From positions 100,261 to 164,260 of the forward strand of contig NZ_LZRD01000005.1 of the NCBI RefSeq assembly GCF_001687325.1: a stretch of 64,000 nucleotides of DNA, given 5' to 3'. The notes beneath the pieces are model-generated. The model had not been told where the DNA came from and made no database searches. It was given only the letters and a program-made list of their open reading frames with translations. Both the position numbers and the translations under genes were made by a program. The DNA is from Streptomyces sp. PTY087I2. Its GTDB lineage: Bacteria > Actinomycetota > Actinomycetes > Streptomycetales > Streptomycetaceae. This document shows positions 43,243-52,540 of this stretch, piece after piece (positions within the stretch are counted from its first letter, which is position 1; each line of letters opens with the position of its first letter).

Positions 43243-44664
43243 ATGACCGACAGTGCGGTGGCCGAAACGTGCCGCCTGACCGTACGTGCGCCGAGCGTCA
43301 CCATCGATCTGGCCGTGCCCGCCGACGTACCGGTCGCCGACCTGCTCCCCACCCTCCTGCGGTACGTCGGTGAGGAGGCCGAGGAGGCCGGGCTCGACCA
43401 CGCCGGCTGGGTGCTCCAGCGGCTCGGCGACGCCCCGCTCGACGAGGAGACCACCCTGGCCCGGGCCGGTCTCGCCGACGGCACCGTGCTCCACCTGCGG
43501 CCGCACACCGAGGCGCTTCCCGAGGCCCGGCTCGACGACCTGGTCGACGGGATGGCCGAGACGGTCGGCCGCCGACTGCACACCTGGCACGCCGGGGCGG
43601 CCCGCGGCCTGCTGGTGGGCACCGCCGTGGCGACCGTGGCAACCGCGTTGGTGATGGTGTTCCGGCCCGGCGTGGCCGACTCCACCGCCACCCGCGCCGC
43701 CTGCGCGGCCGTCGCCGGAGTGCTGCTCCTAGCGGGCGCCGGCTCCGCCAGCCGCGCGGTCGGGGACCGCCTCGGGGGCGACCGCCTCTCCGCGACCGCC
43801 CTCGGCCTGCTGGTCGCCCCGTGCTTCGCCCTGGTCGGCTGGGTGCTGCCCGGCGGCGACCTGACCGGCCCCGACGCGGCGCGGGTCGCGGGCGCACGGC
43901 TGCTGGCGGCCGGGGCAGCGGCGGCGGGCGGCGCGGTCCTCGCCCTCGCCGCGACCGCCGTCGGCGCCCCCGCCCTGCTGGCCACCGCCGTCGTCGCCGT
44001 CGCCGCCGCGGTCTCCGGGGCCCTGATGGGCTACACGAGCCTGGACACGGCGGCCGCCGCGGCACTGGTGGCGACGGTCGTCACGCTCGCCGCCGGGGCC
44101 GTGGCGCCCTTCGCCTTCAAGTTGGCCGGAATGCGTATGCCCGCCCTGCCGTCCTCCGCCGGACAGCTCCAGGAAGGCATCGACCCGTACGCGGGCGACG
44201 AGGTCGCCGAGCGCACCGAACTCGCCGGACGCTGGGTCACCGCGCTCTTCGCCGCCACCGGCACCATCGCCGCCGCAGCCCTGGCCGTCCTCACCCACAC
44301 CCCGGACCTCCCCGAGACGCTGACCGCGCTCGCCCTGACCCTGCTGCTGCTCCTGCACTCCCGGGGCCTGGTCCACATCGGCCAGCGGCTGACCCTGGCC
44401 GTGCCCGGGATCCTGGGGCTGCTGCTCCTGGCCCGCGCCTGGGCGGTGGACAGCGACGCCGACGGCCGCGTGGTTGTCTTCGCGGTGCTGCTCGCCGCCG
44501 CTGCCGCCCTGGTGACCGCGTCCTGGATCGTGCCCGGCCGCCGGATGCTGCCGTACTGGGGCCGGGCGGCGGAGCTGGCCCACTCCGGCTTCGCGGTCGC
44601 CCTGCTGCCGTTCGCCCTGTGGGTGGCCGGCCTCTTCGGGTGGCTGCGCGGCCTGTTCGGCTGA
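43243..44664 (+). CDS. eccD: type VII secretion membrane protein EccD
   Basis: 473 residues from the ATG at 43243; the start MTDSAVAETCRLTVRAPS is the family N-terminus. The first 90 residues are the ubiquitin-like cytosolic domain (LTVRAPSVTIDLAVPADVPVADLLPTLL ... GTVLHLRP). Eleven or so transmembrane helices follow. EccD dimers form the membrane vestibule of the ESX complex. The eccB gene follows on the same strand with a 45-bp gap. The ribosome site is poor. Confidence 0.92.
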   Translation: MTDSAVAETCRLTVRAPSVTIDLAVPADVPVADLLPTLLRYVGEEAEEAGLDHAGWVLQRLGDAPLDEETTLARAGLADGTVLHLRPHTEALPEARLDDLVDGMAETVGRRLHTWHAGAARGLLVGTAVATVATALVMVFRPGVADSTATRAACAAVAGVLLLAGAGSASRAVGDRLGGDRLSATALGLLVAPCFALVGWVLPGGDLTGPDAARVAGARLLAAGAAAAGGAVLALAATAVGAPALLATAVVAVAAAVSGALMGYTSLDTAAAAALVATVVTLAAGAVAPFAFKLAGMRMPALPSSAGQLQEGIDPYAGDEVAERTELAGRWVTALFAATGTIAAAALAVLTHTPDLPETLTALALTLLLLLHSRGLVHIGQRLTLAVPGILGLLLLARAWAVDSDADGRVVVFAVLLAAAAALVTASWIVPGRRMLPYWGRAAELAHSGFAVALLPFALWVAGLFGWLRGLFG

Positions 44665-44709
44665 GCACCCGCGTACACCGGTCGACCAGAGACGAGTTGA
44701 GGAGAGGCT

Positions 44710-46251
44710 GTGCAGTCCAAGCGCGACCAGGTCCAGGCCCACGGATTCATGATGGGCAGGCTCAGCTCGGGCCTGCTGACGGCCGACCCGGATGCCCCCG
44801 AGAGCCCGCTGGGACGCACCACCCGGGGCGTCGTCTTCGGCCTGCTGGTGACCGTCCTGATCGGCGCGGGCACCACCGTCTACGGACTGCTGCGCCCCGG
44901 CGGCAACGACACCTGGCGCAAGGGCGAGCACCTGGTGGTCAACCGCGACACCGGCGCCCGCTATCTGTGGACCGGCACCGACGGCGTCCTGCACCCGGTG
45001 CGCAACTACGCCTCGGCCCGGCTGATCGGCGGGTCCGACCTCAAGGCCGTGGACGTCTCCACCGCCTCGCTGCGGGACGTACCCGTGGGGACCCCGGCGG
45101 GCATCCCCGGCGCCCCGGACACCCTGCCCGACCCGGGCCGGCTCGACGCCGGGGCCTGGCACATGTGCGTCACCGGACCGGACGGCGCCCTGCCCAGCAC
45201 CTCCGGCGGCGTCGCGGACGCCGGGGTGGACCGGCCCGGGGCCACCACCGTGGTCGCGGGGGCGCCGCTGGACTCCCAGGACGTCGGCGCCGGCCGCGGG
45301 GTGCTCGTACGCGGCCCGGACCGCACCGAGTACCTGGTGTGGCGGGGCAGCCGGCTCGCGCTGGACCGTGAATCCGACGCCCGTAACGCCCTCGGATACG
45401 GCTCCGAACAGGCCATGCCGGTCTCGGCGGCCTTCCTCGACGCACTCGCCCCCGGCCCCGCCCTGAAACCGCCGGAGGTCCCGGGGCGCGGCGAGAAGGG
45501 CCCGGTCATCGGCGGTGGACCGAGCACGGTCGGCCAGCTCTTCCAGGTGAGCGTGCCCGGCGGCGGCAGCACGTACCACCTGCTGCGCAAGGACGGCCTC
45601 GTGCCGCTCTCCGGGCTTGAGGCCGCCCTCGTGCTGGGCGACCCGGCCACCCAGAAGGACGCCTACCAGGGGCGTTCGCCCGAGGCCCGCGCGGTCGGCG
45701 CCGACGTGCTGCGTACCCACCGGGCGAAGGAGACGGCCGCCGGATCCACGGCCGCCGAGCTGCCCCGTACACCGCCCGCCCCGCAGTCCGCACCGCGCGG
45801 AACGGCGCTCTGTGCCCAGGTGGACGGCGGCGACGGCGGCGCCCGGATCCGGTCGGTGCTGGTCCCGCTGACCGCTCTCGCCCCCGTCGCGGTCTCGCAG
45901 GGAACCGCCCAGCCGCTGGCCGCGGCCTGCGTCCGGACCGACGCCACCGTCGTACGCCCGGGGCGCGGCGCCCTGGTCCGGGCCCTGCACGCGAGCGGCG
46001 CCGCACACGCCGGAACCACCTATCTGGTCGCGGACAACGGCGTGAAGTACCGGTTCCCGGCCAAGGACTCCCTGACCGCGCTCGGGTACGGCGAAGGGGA
46101 CATCGGCTCGGTCCCGGCCCCGCTGCTCGCCGCTCTGCCGACCGGCGCGGACCTCGACCCGGCCGCCGCCTCCGGCGCCGCGGAGCCCCGGGTCACCGCC
46201 CCGAAGTGCGGCGCCCCCGCCACGGCCGGGGCAGACGACTCCCGGCCATGA
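44710..46251 (+). CDS. eccB: type VII secretion protein EccB
   Basis: 513 residues from a GTG with GAGGAGAGG 3 nt upstream. The short cytosolic N-terminus (MQSKRDQVQAHGFMMGRLSSGLL) and a single transmembrane helix (about 38-60) are typical, and the rest is the extracellular EccB fold with its pseudo-repeats and a Cys pair (CVRT, CGAP). EccB is a core component of the ESX membrane complex. It is the last gene before a 400-bp gap, followed by the WXG100 genes. Confidence 0.93.
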   Translation: MQSKRDQVQAHGFMMGRLSSGLLTADPDAPESPLGRTTRGVVFGLLVTVLIGAGTTVYGLLRPGGNDTWRKGEHLVVNRDTGARYLWTGTDGVLHPVRNYASARLIGGSDLKAVDVSTASLRDVPVGTPAGIPGAPDTLPDPGRLDAGAWHMCVTGPDGALPSTSGGVADAGVDRPGATTVVAGAPLDSQDVGAGRGVLVRGPDRTEYLVWRGSRLALDRESDARNALGYGSEQAMPVSAAFLDALAPGPALKPPEVPGRGEKGPVIGGGPSTVGQLFQVSVPGGGSTYHLLRKDGLVPLSGLEAALVLGDPATQKDAYQGRSPEARAVGADVLRTHRAKETAAGSTAAELPRTPPAPQSAPRGTALCAQVDGGDGGARIRSVLVPLTALAPVAVSQGTAQPLAAACVRTDATVVRPGRGALVRALHASGAAHAGTTYLVADNGVKYRFPAKDSLTALGYGEGDIGSVPAPLLAALPTGADLDPAAASGAAEPRVTAPKCGAPATAGADDSRP

Positions 46252-46651
46252 TCCAGACGAAACCCCCATACAGTGCCGAAGAAAGGGAAATGGGCTCTCC
46301 CGGGCTTGGGCCGGGCGCGAAGAGAAACCTCAGAAAAAGCTCAGAAATTCACCACCCGCCCCTCCGTGAATGCCGTGAAAGAGCCGTACCGCACGGCAAT
46401 CGGGCCGCCGCGATGCCCGTTCGGATTCTCCCGCTGCCCGTTTCCCGTCCGCATCGACCGGTACGCGCGGACGGCGGGTGGTCCGCGTTCATTTCGCGGA
46501 AACCTTCGGACAACTCCGTTGGCATGCAAGGAATCCGACTCACAGAACTATGCTCAAATCTTCCCCGAACGCATTGCGGCGGACGGCGAGTTCTCTTTAG
46601 CCTCGGCGGGCAACGCTGCGACGAGAAGTCACTCAACGAAGGGAGCGCGAC
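46252..46651 (+). promoter_or_regulatory. promoter region of the WXG100/giant-protein operon
   Basis: 400 bp without a credible gene. It is less GC-rich than its surroundings and probably contains the main promoter of the long operon downstream. The best pair I can see is TTGCGG (46574-46579), 17 bp, TTAGCC (46597-46602), about 50 bp before the first WXG100 start. No terminator after eccB is obvious. Confidence 0.4.
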
Positions 46652-46987
46652 ATGGCGGACAGTGGCCAGAGGCGGGCGGACTATGCCAAGGGCTTGGGCG
46701 GTGTCTCCTCGCTGGAGTCGGCCCGGGCCGCGGTCGAGAAGATCCAGAACAACGTCGGTGAGATCGCCGCGCGTTCGGGCGTCGGAGGCGACGAGGGCCA
46801 GGCCCTGCTGAAGCTGTTCCGCAGCTGGAACGGCGAGGCGCAGAAGGTCGTCGTGCAGATCAGCAAGATGATCGACGCGCTCCAGGAGAACGTCACGTCG
46901 GCCGACCGGCTGGCCAAGGAGAACCAGGACCTCACCGAGGTGCTCAACAGCAAGACCAGCCAGGGCGTCTTCGAGGCGCTGCGCTGA
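46652..46987 (+). CDS. WXG100-family ESX protein 1
   Basis: 111 residues; the ATG has AAGGGAG 8 nt upstream. Two predicted helices are joined by a turn carrying SWNG (W-x-G) near residue 54. It has a C-terminal extension typical of secreted ESX partners. WXG100 proteins are exported as helical hairpin dimers by EccC, and this one probably pairs with the next gene product. It is the first gene of the long operon. Confidence 0.9.
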   Translation: MADSGQRRADYAKGLGGVSSLESARAAVEKIQNNVGEIAARSGVGGDEGQALLKLFRSWNGEAQKVVVQISKMIDALQENVTSADRLAKENQDLTEVLNSKTSQGVFEALR

Positions 46988-47076
46988 CCCGACCCCGGCG
47001 GCGCCGGCCCCCGCGCGGAGGCCGGAACCTGTGAGCGTCCCCGGGCCCGAGGCCCGGCCACCCGAGAGGAGATGTC

Positions 47077-47385
47077 ATGGCCGACGGCATCATCGATGTG
47101 CAGTACTCCACGGTCCGCAACGCGATCGAGGAGCTGAAGCAGCAGACCCAGCAGATCATCACCACCCTCAACAACCTGGAGGACGAGCTCAAGCCGCTCG
47201 TCACCTCCTGGGAGGGTGATGACCAGGCGATGTACCGCGGCGTCCAGGCCGAGTGGGACCAGGCGACCAAGAACATGGCCCTGCTCCTCGGCGACAGCGG
47301 CGAGCTGGTCCAGAGCATCCACGACAACCACTCCCGCGACGAGCGCCGCAGCGCCGACAACTGGGGCAGTGTGCGGGCCCGTTAG
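47077..47385 (+). CDS. WXG100-family ESX protein 2
   Basis: 102 residues; ribosome site GAGGAGA 4 nt upstream. The helix-turn-helix hairpin has SWEG at residues 44-47 (LVTSWEGDDQAMYRGVQAEWDQAT), the canonical WXG motif, and a YxxxD/E-type tail is less clear. It is likely to dimerise with the protein encoded 89 bp upstream. Confidence 0.92.
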   Translation: MADGIIDVQYSTVRNAIEELKQQTQQIITTLNNLEDELKPLVTSWEGDDQAMYRGVQAEWDQATKNMALLLGDSGELVQSIHDNHSRDERRSADNWGSVRAR

Positions 47386-47493
47386 CCCTCCGGCCGGGGC
47401 CGCCTTCCTTCCGTACGCGGTGGAGGCGGGCCCCGGCCTCCCGCAGTCCCGTTCCAGTGACCCCGTCCGGGCCCGACCGCAGGAGGACGTCCC

Positions 47494-47967
47494 ATGGCCG
47501 GTGAGCAGGCCGACGTCAAGCATTTCGATCTCAAGCAGATGGAGAACTTCCGCGACAACGAGGTGCACCCGGTCTACACGAAGGCCAAGAAGCACAAGGA
47601 GGACGGCGAGGGTGAGGGCGAGAGCCGCATCCGCCCCCTCGGCGAGCTGATCGGCGGGTACACCACGGCCGACAACCTCGACCAGGACGCCCAGCTCCTG
47701 CGCCTCGGCCTGATGAACCGGGAGAAGCTGATCTCCGGTCCGACGCTCGTCGAGAGCGTGAAAACCGTCGCGACGTCCCTCGACAAGCTGCTCGGCGACC
47801 AGATGGAACTCTTCAAGGAGCTCAAGGAAGCCCTCACCGACACCATCGAAGAGGCCAACAAGACGAAGAACAAGAACCTGGACGCGATCGACGCACAGAC
47901 GCTGCTCCAGACCTTCGAAGAGGTCGACACGCTCACCAGCGGATCCTCGGGCACGGAAGAGAAGTAG
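47494..47967 (+). CDS. small T7SS-associated alpha-helical protein
   Basis: 157 residues with AGGAGG 7 nt upstream. It is all helical and acidic (TADNLDQDAQLLRLGLMNREKLISGPTLVESVKTVATSLDKLLGDQMELFKELKEALTDTIEEANK), with no W-x-G motif, signal or membrane helix. Position between the WXG100 genes and the AAWKG-type gene implies a role in the same export pathway, perhaps as a chaperone or partner. I do not recognise a named family. Confidence 0.72.
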   Translation: MAGEQADVKHFDLKQMENFRDNEVHPVYTKAKKHKEDGEGEGESRIRPLGELIGGYTTADNLDQDAQLLRLGLMNREKLISGPTLVESVKTVATSLDKLLGDQMELFKELKEALTDTIEEANKTKNKNLDAIDAQTLLQTFEEVDTLTSGSSGTEEK

Positions 47968-48017
47968 CCGGCCCCCGCCCGCACCGGGGCGGACGGCGAG
48001 ACGAGAAAGGGCGCGCG

Positions 48018-51000
48018 GTGGCCGACCGGTACGACGCATCATCCGTGGACAACGTCGACAAGTACGAGGACAGGGACGCGGCATCCACCGACAACTGGGC
48101 CGACCTCGTCACGCACATCACCGGTTACCCCGTGCCCAAGCGCGGTGAGATCTTCGACACGCTCCGCTCCGACCACGGCGGCAAGCTCTTCCGGATGGAC
48201 ATCAAGGAGCGCAGCCTCGGCCTCCTCGTCAAGGACTCCGGCTTCCTGCGGGACAAGGGCCAGGACTACGACATCTGGTTCTTCGACAGCGGAAAGAAGC
48301 GCTCCATCATGCAGGCCCGCATCGTCTTCGAGGGCCGCGTGAAGTCCGGCGACGAGATCATCTTCGCCGGCACCGACTCCACCGACGTCGAGAACGTGTC
48401 CGTCCGTGAGGGCAACGAGTTCACGGACTACAACAAGGACAAGTTCAGCACTATCCCGCTCGCCCGGTACATGAACGGGCCACGGGCGGCGCTGCTGGCC
48501 CTGCTGAAGGGCAACAGCGGCGACGGCCGCTTCAGCGGGCTGGTCGCCAAGGAGAACGACGTCGTCGACCTGGAATCCTTCACCAGGACAGGCCACTCCT
48601 TCGACTACGCGGCCAAGTTCTTCAAGGACCACGCACCGCTGCTGAAGGACTGGGAGGACCGCTTCGGCCGCGACGACGCGAGCTGGAAGGGCGAGGCGGC
48701 GGAGGTCTTCCGCAGCCTCATCAAGAAGATCCGCGAGAACTACGACAGTTACGTGGAGACCTTCAACGAGACGGCGGGCAGCGGGGACGCCACCGGCACC
48801 GGCGGCACCGTCTACTCCCGCGCGCTCTCCCTGGGCCGCTCCCACCTGGAGCAGGCGGCCCGGGACCTGCTGGGCCACTGGCTGACCTGGGCCCAGTCCG
48901 ACTACTACGACCCGCACCGGGTGCTGCGCTACGTCCTGGACGACCTCGCCCAGTGGGTGGACACGGAGAACGTGGCCAAGACCGACATCAAGTCGTACAC
49001 CACCCGCTACTCCACGACCGTCAGCCACAGCCCGCAGGCCGGCTTCTCCCAGGTACACCCCGAGTACGGAGACCTCACCGACATCGCCAACTGGGCGAAG
49101 GTCGGCGACAAGGCGGTGGACATCTGGAGCCGGGCCGTCGACGACATGCTCGTGGAGCCCGCCCGAGAAGTGCAGTCGAGGCTCAACAACCAGTTCCTGA
49201 CGCTCTCCAAGGACTTCTCCGAGAACGTACCCGAGCCCAAGTCGACCGGCACGGCGAGCGAGGAGTACGAGAAGAAGAAGCTGGAGGAGGAGAAGGAGAA
49301 GATCAACGAGGAGAACGAGGAGAACCGCCGCTACCAGGAGGAGCTGCGCGAGGAGCAGCGCAAGCAGCGGGAAGAGGACAAGAAGCTCCAGGACGAGCTG
49401 CGCAAGGAGCAGGAGGAGCAGCGCGAAGAGGACAAGCGATACCAGGACGAGCTGCGTGAGGAGCAGCGCCTCCAGCGCGAGGAGGACAAGAAGCTCCAGG
49501 ACGAGCTGCGCAAGGAACAGAACGAGCAGCGCGAAGAGGACAAGCGATACCAGGACGAGCTGCGCGAGGAGCAGCGGCGAGAGCAGGAGGAGGCCAAGCG
49601 GGAGGCCGAGGAACAGGCCAAGCAGATGGAGGAGAGCCTCGGCAACATCAACGGGCCGGGCGGAGGCGAGAACCTCGGCAACCTCGACGATCTGCTCAAC
49701 CTCAAGCAGGACGTCCCGGTGACGGAGAGCCTGGGCGACCTCGGCGGCATCAACAACCCCGGAGGGCCCGGCGGTTCGAACGCTCCGAGCCTCGACGACG
49801 TGAACAACGCGGTCTCCGAGAACCTCGGCAGCCTCGGTGATGTGAACAACCCGGGCGGCGGCCCGCTCCCCGTGGGCCAGAACCTCGGCAACCTCGGCGG
49901 GATCAACGGCGGCCCCGGCTCCACGCGGAACACCGACGACGCGGCCAACCGGGCGATCAACGAGAACCTGGGCAGCCTCGGCGACCTCAACAGCGGTACG
50001 GGCGGCTCCCTCGACACCCCGACCGGCGGCCGGACCCAGCTCGACGGCAACCAGCTCACCACCGGCTTCCCGGACGGCAGCAGCACCTCCTTCGACCCGG
50101 ACAGCGGACTGCTCACGACCACCCACCCGGACGGCAGCGTCACCACGCAGGACCTGGGCGACGGAGCCCGGGTGACCAACCCGGACGGTTCGGTCACCTC
50201 CCTCGGTGACGACGGCAAGCTGACGACGACGTTCCCCGACGGAACGACGCAGGTGGTGGACCCGAAGACCGGTCAGGCCACCTCCACGGCCCCCGACGGC
50301 ACCGTCACCACGGAGAACCTGGGCAATCTCGGAGGTCTGAACGGCCGGAACGGAACGGGGGACTTGGGCAGCATCGGCGACCTGGGAGACCTGGGTGACT
50401 TGAGAGACCTGGGTGACCCGGGCAACATCAACGCCGACCTGCCGACCGAGTCACGCGGCGACCTCGGTGACCTCGGCGATCTCGGCGACCGGGAGACCAT
50501 CGGCGACCTGGGTGATCTGGGGAACCTCAACACCGGCGACGCGGGCCTGAAGTCCTCGACCGGCAGTCTCACCGGGCTGGAGAACGGTGACTTCGCCACC
50601 ACGTTCCCGGACGGCGGCAAGACCGTCTTCGACCCGGACACGGGGCAGCTCACCAGCATCGCCCCGGACGGCTCCAAGGTCACCACCGACCTCACCCACG
50701 GGGCCGAGGTGACCAACCCGGACGGTTCCGTCTCCTCCCTGGACAACGGCCGGTTCCTCAACTCCTTCCCGGACGGGTCCAGCCACTCCATCGACCCGGA
50801 CACCGGCATCGCCACCGTCACCGACCCCCAGGGCAGGACCGAGACGGTCACCCTCGACGAGCTCAACTCGCGGGGGAGCGACGGCAGGCCGGACTTCCTG
50901 GACGACCTGCGGGACCTCGGCAGCAGCGGGGGCAGCGGCACCGGCGGCGGCATCGGTGGGGGAGGCGGGGGAGGCGACGGGACCAGCGCCCGGGACGTCT

Positions 51001-51518
51001 CCCTCTCGGAGCTGGGCCTGAGCGCCCAGACGGGAGCGGGCGGCTCCGGCGGCGGCCTCCCCGGGGCGAACCTCCCGTCCTCGGAGACCCTCGGCCAGGT
51101 CTCCCCGCTCTCCGACAGCGCCACGAACAACGCGACGGCCCCCGGCATCGGCGGCGGCCCCGGAGCCCCCGGCGCCCCGGGCATGCCCGGCACCCCCGGT
51201 ATGCCGATGGGCGGCGGCATGGGCGGGATGGGCGCGGGCGGCGAGAAGGGCAACGGCGAGCGGGTGCGAGCCGTCCTGGTCGACGCGGCGGAGGAGAGCG
51301 AACGCCGCAACCGCCGCAGGCGCAGCCCCTGGAACCGCCAGGAGGACAGCGACACCTTCCTCACCCCCGCATCCCGGGTGGCCACCACCGGCGGCGACTC
51401 CCCGGAGGAGGAGCAGGAGCAGGGGCGCAGGCCCATGACCTCCGCCGACTACCTGGAGGAGGACGCGGACGTATGGGGCACGGAGGAGGGCGGCACCCCG
51501 GCGGTGATCGGCAGGTGA
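48018..51518 (+). CDS. AAWKG-family T7SS substrate-like protein
   Basis: 1,166 residues, from a GTG with AAAGGG upstream. Residues 1-400 are a folded helical region containing the DDASWKGEAAEVF motif (an AAWKG/WXG-like turn). An 18-residue charged repeat follows (see repeat), then repeated (E/Q)NLGxLGxxN units, and two blocks of DG-rich beta repeats (TTxFPDGSxxxFDPDTG, VTNPDGSVxS). A Gly/Pro/Met-rich C-terminus ends with a basic RRNRRRRSPWNR patch and an acidic tail. Such chimeras look like a secreted WXG-type head with a long extracellular stalk. No signal peptide or membrane helix. Confidence 0.78.
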   Translation: MADRYDASSVDNVDKYEDRDAASTDNWADLVTHITGYPVPKRGEIFDTLRSDHGGKLFRMDIKERSLGLLVKDSGFLRDKGQDYDIWFFDSGKKRSIMQARIVFEGRVKSGDEIIFAGTDSTDVENVSVREGNEFTDYNKDKFSTIPLARYMNGPRAALLALLKGNSGDGRFSGLVAKENDVVDLESFTRTGHSFDYAAKFFKDHAPLLKDWEDRFGRDDASWKGEAAEVFRSLIKKIRENYDSYVETFNETAGSGDATGTGGTVYSRALSLGRSHLEQAARDLLGHWLTWAQSDYYDPHRVLRYVLDDLAQWVDTENVAKTDIKSYTTRYSTTVSHSPQAGFSQVHPEYGDLTDIANWAKVGDKAVDIWSRAVDDMLVEPAREVQSRLNNQFLTLSKDFSENVPEPKSTGTASEEYEKKKLEEEKEKINEENEENRRYQEELREEQRKQREEDKKLQDELRKEQEEQREEDKRYQDELREEQRLQREEDKKLQDELRKEQNEQREEDKRYQDELREEQRREQEEAKREAEEQAKQMEESLGNINGPGGGENLGNLDDLLNLKQDVPVTESLGDLGGINNPGGPGGSNAPSLDDVNNAVSENLGSLGDVNNPGGGPLPVGQNLGNLGGINGGPGSTRNTDDAANRAINENLGSLGDLNSGTGGSLDTPTGGRTQLDGNQLTTGFPDGSSTSFDPDSGLLTTTHPDGSVTTQDLGDGARVTNPDGSVTSLGDDGKLTTTFPDGTTQVVDPKTGQATSTAPDGTVTTENLGNLGGLNGRNGTGDLGSIGDLGDLGDLRDLGDPGNINADLPTESRGDLGDLGDLGDRETIGDLGDLGNLNTGDAGLKSSTGSLTGLENGDFATTFPDGGKTVFDPDTGQLTSIAPDGSKVTTDLTHGAEVTNPDGSVSSLDNGRFLNSFPDGSSHSIDPDTGIATVTDPQGRTETVTLDELNSRGSDGRPDFLDDLRDLGSSGGSGTGGGIGGGGGGGDGTSARDVSLSELGLSAQTGAGGSGGGLPGANLPSSETLGQVSPLSDSATNNATAPGIGGGPGAPGAPGMPGTPGMPMGGGMGGMGAGGEKGNGERVRAVLVDAAEESERRNRRRRSPWNRQEDSDTFLTPASRVATTGGDSPEEEQEQGRRPMTSADYLEEDADVWGTEEGGTPAVIGR
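49332..49601 (+). repeat. five 18-residue charged helix repeats (54 bp each)
   Basis: Five in-frame copies of (Y/L)QxELR(E/K)EQxxQREEDK(K/R), residues 439-528. Copies alternate (Y-type, L-type), so the DNA period is also 108 bp. Eighteen residues equal five helix turns, the pattern of a rigid single alpha helix or coiled coil. Confidence 0.85.
50035..50880 (+). repeat. two copies of a DG-rich beta-repeat module
   Basis: A module of about 95 residues near 50035-50330 recurs at about 50560-50880 (pattern TT-x-FPDG(S/G)-xx-FDP(D)TG-x-LTS-x-(A)PDGS-x-VTT ... VTNPDGSV-x-SL). A GDLGDLG/NLGNLGG-rich linker joins them. Confidence 0.7.
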
Positions 51519-51630
51519 TGGCCGGTCAATTCCGAGTGGCAGGGCCGGAGATACGGGAACGGCGAGGTGAACGTACGGTCATGCGTACGGACAACGGAAC
51601 GATCACCAGGACGGAACGAGGGGCGCACGC

Positions 51631-52086
51631 GTGACGGAACCACTGGAGAAGCGCCTGGAGAAGGCCATGGCCGAACTGCATGCCGCCCAGGAGGCGGTGG
51701 CACGTACGGAGCGCGAACTGCGGTCGGCTTCCTTCTCCGTGCTCTCCTCCGACCGGGCGGTACGGGCCACGGCGGGCCCGCAGGGGGAGCTGACCGGGAT
51801 CGAGTTCCTGTCGGACAAGTACCGCGACATGTCCCCGCAGGAGCTGGCCGCCAGCGTCCTGGAGGCGGCGAGCGCAGCCCGGCTGAAGATGAATCGGCAT
51901 GTGATGAAGGCGATGGCTCCCTTCGCCGAACCGAGCAGCGACGTACCGGAGTTGAAGGGCTTCGAGCTGGACTGGGAGCGCATCTTCGGCCCCGAGGTCC
52001 TGCGGGAGGACGACGAGAGCACCTCGCGCGGCGGCCCGGCGACGCCTGCCTGGCGGGACGCGCTCGGCGACGAGGGAGAGGACTGA
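51631..52086 (+). CDS. YbaB/EbfC-family-like protein, T7SS-associated
   Basis: 151-155 residues, from a GTG with GAGGGG 8 nt upstream. The region RTERELRSASFSVLSSDRAVRATAGPQGELTGIEFLSDKYRDMSPQELAASVLEAASAAR has the YbaB/EbfC fold signature, a family first known as nucleoid-associated proteins. ESX loci often carry one; the ESX-1 protein EspL is an example. An acidic tail follows. It is the first of three closely spaced genes leading to the giant gene, and the next starts 4 bp after its stop. Confidence 0.8.
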   Translation: MTEPLEKRLEKAMAELHAAQEAVARTERELRSASFSVLSSDRAVRATAGPQGELTGIEFLSDKYRDMSPQELAASVLEAASAARLKMNRHVMKAMAPFAEPSSDVPELKGFELDWERIFGPEVLREDDESTSRGGPATPAWRDALGDEGED

Positions 52087-52090
52087 CGGG

Positions 52091-52459
52091 ATGGGGCAGC
52101 GGTACTACGTCGACCCGGAGCGTATCGAGGCGCTGGCACGGCAGTTGGAGGAGATCGGGACGCTCACCCGGTCCATGACCGAGGAGTTCCTCGACGAGCT
52201 GGCACCGACGGTCGGCTGGCCCGGAACCAACAGCGAGTTCTCGGAGAAGGCCAAGCCGCAGGAGCAGAAGGAGCGGCAGACCACCAAGGACACCATGCTC
52301 TCCATCCGGGACGCGCTGGTGGGCATCACCGACGCCACGATCGGCAACGTCCGGATGATGAAGGACACCCGCGACCGCAACATCGACGAGATCGAGCACG
52401 GCAACAGCCGCCTCGAAGCCGATGGATTCGACGGCCCGGGCGGGCATGGCCGGCGCTGA
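52091..52459 (+). CDS. WXG100-like T7SS-associated protein 3
   Basis: 122 residues, helical. The turn WPG (GWPGTNSEFSEKAKPQ, near residue 43) sits where W-x-G is found in WXG100 proteins. No signal or membrane helix. It lies between the YbaB-like gene and the giant frame, spaced 4 bp and 81 bp respectively, so it may be the specific partner or chaperone of the giant protein. Confidence 0.75.
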   Translation: MGQRYYVDPERIEALARQLEEIGTLTRSMTEEFLDELAPTVGWPGTNSEFSEKAKPQEQKERQTTKDTMLSIRDALVGITDATIGNVRMMKDTRDRNIDEIEHGNSRLEADGFDGPGGHGRR

Positions 52460-52540
52460 CCTCCGCACCGCAGGCCGCTCCCGTACGCGACCGGGAGCGG
52501 CCGCTCCGTCCTGCCCGCGCGGACCCCGGGGCGGCCGTCG

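Noticed and set aside
46273..46761. A 162-codon plus-strand frame overlapping the first WXG100 gene
   Set aside because: It overlaps the WXG100 start in another frame, has no ribosome site of its own and no recognisable domain. The region looks like promoter DNA.
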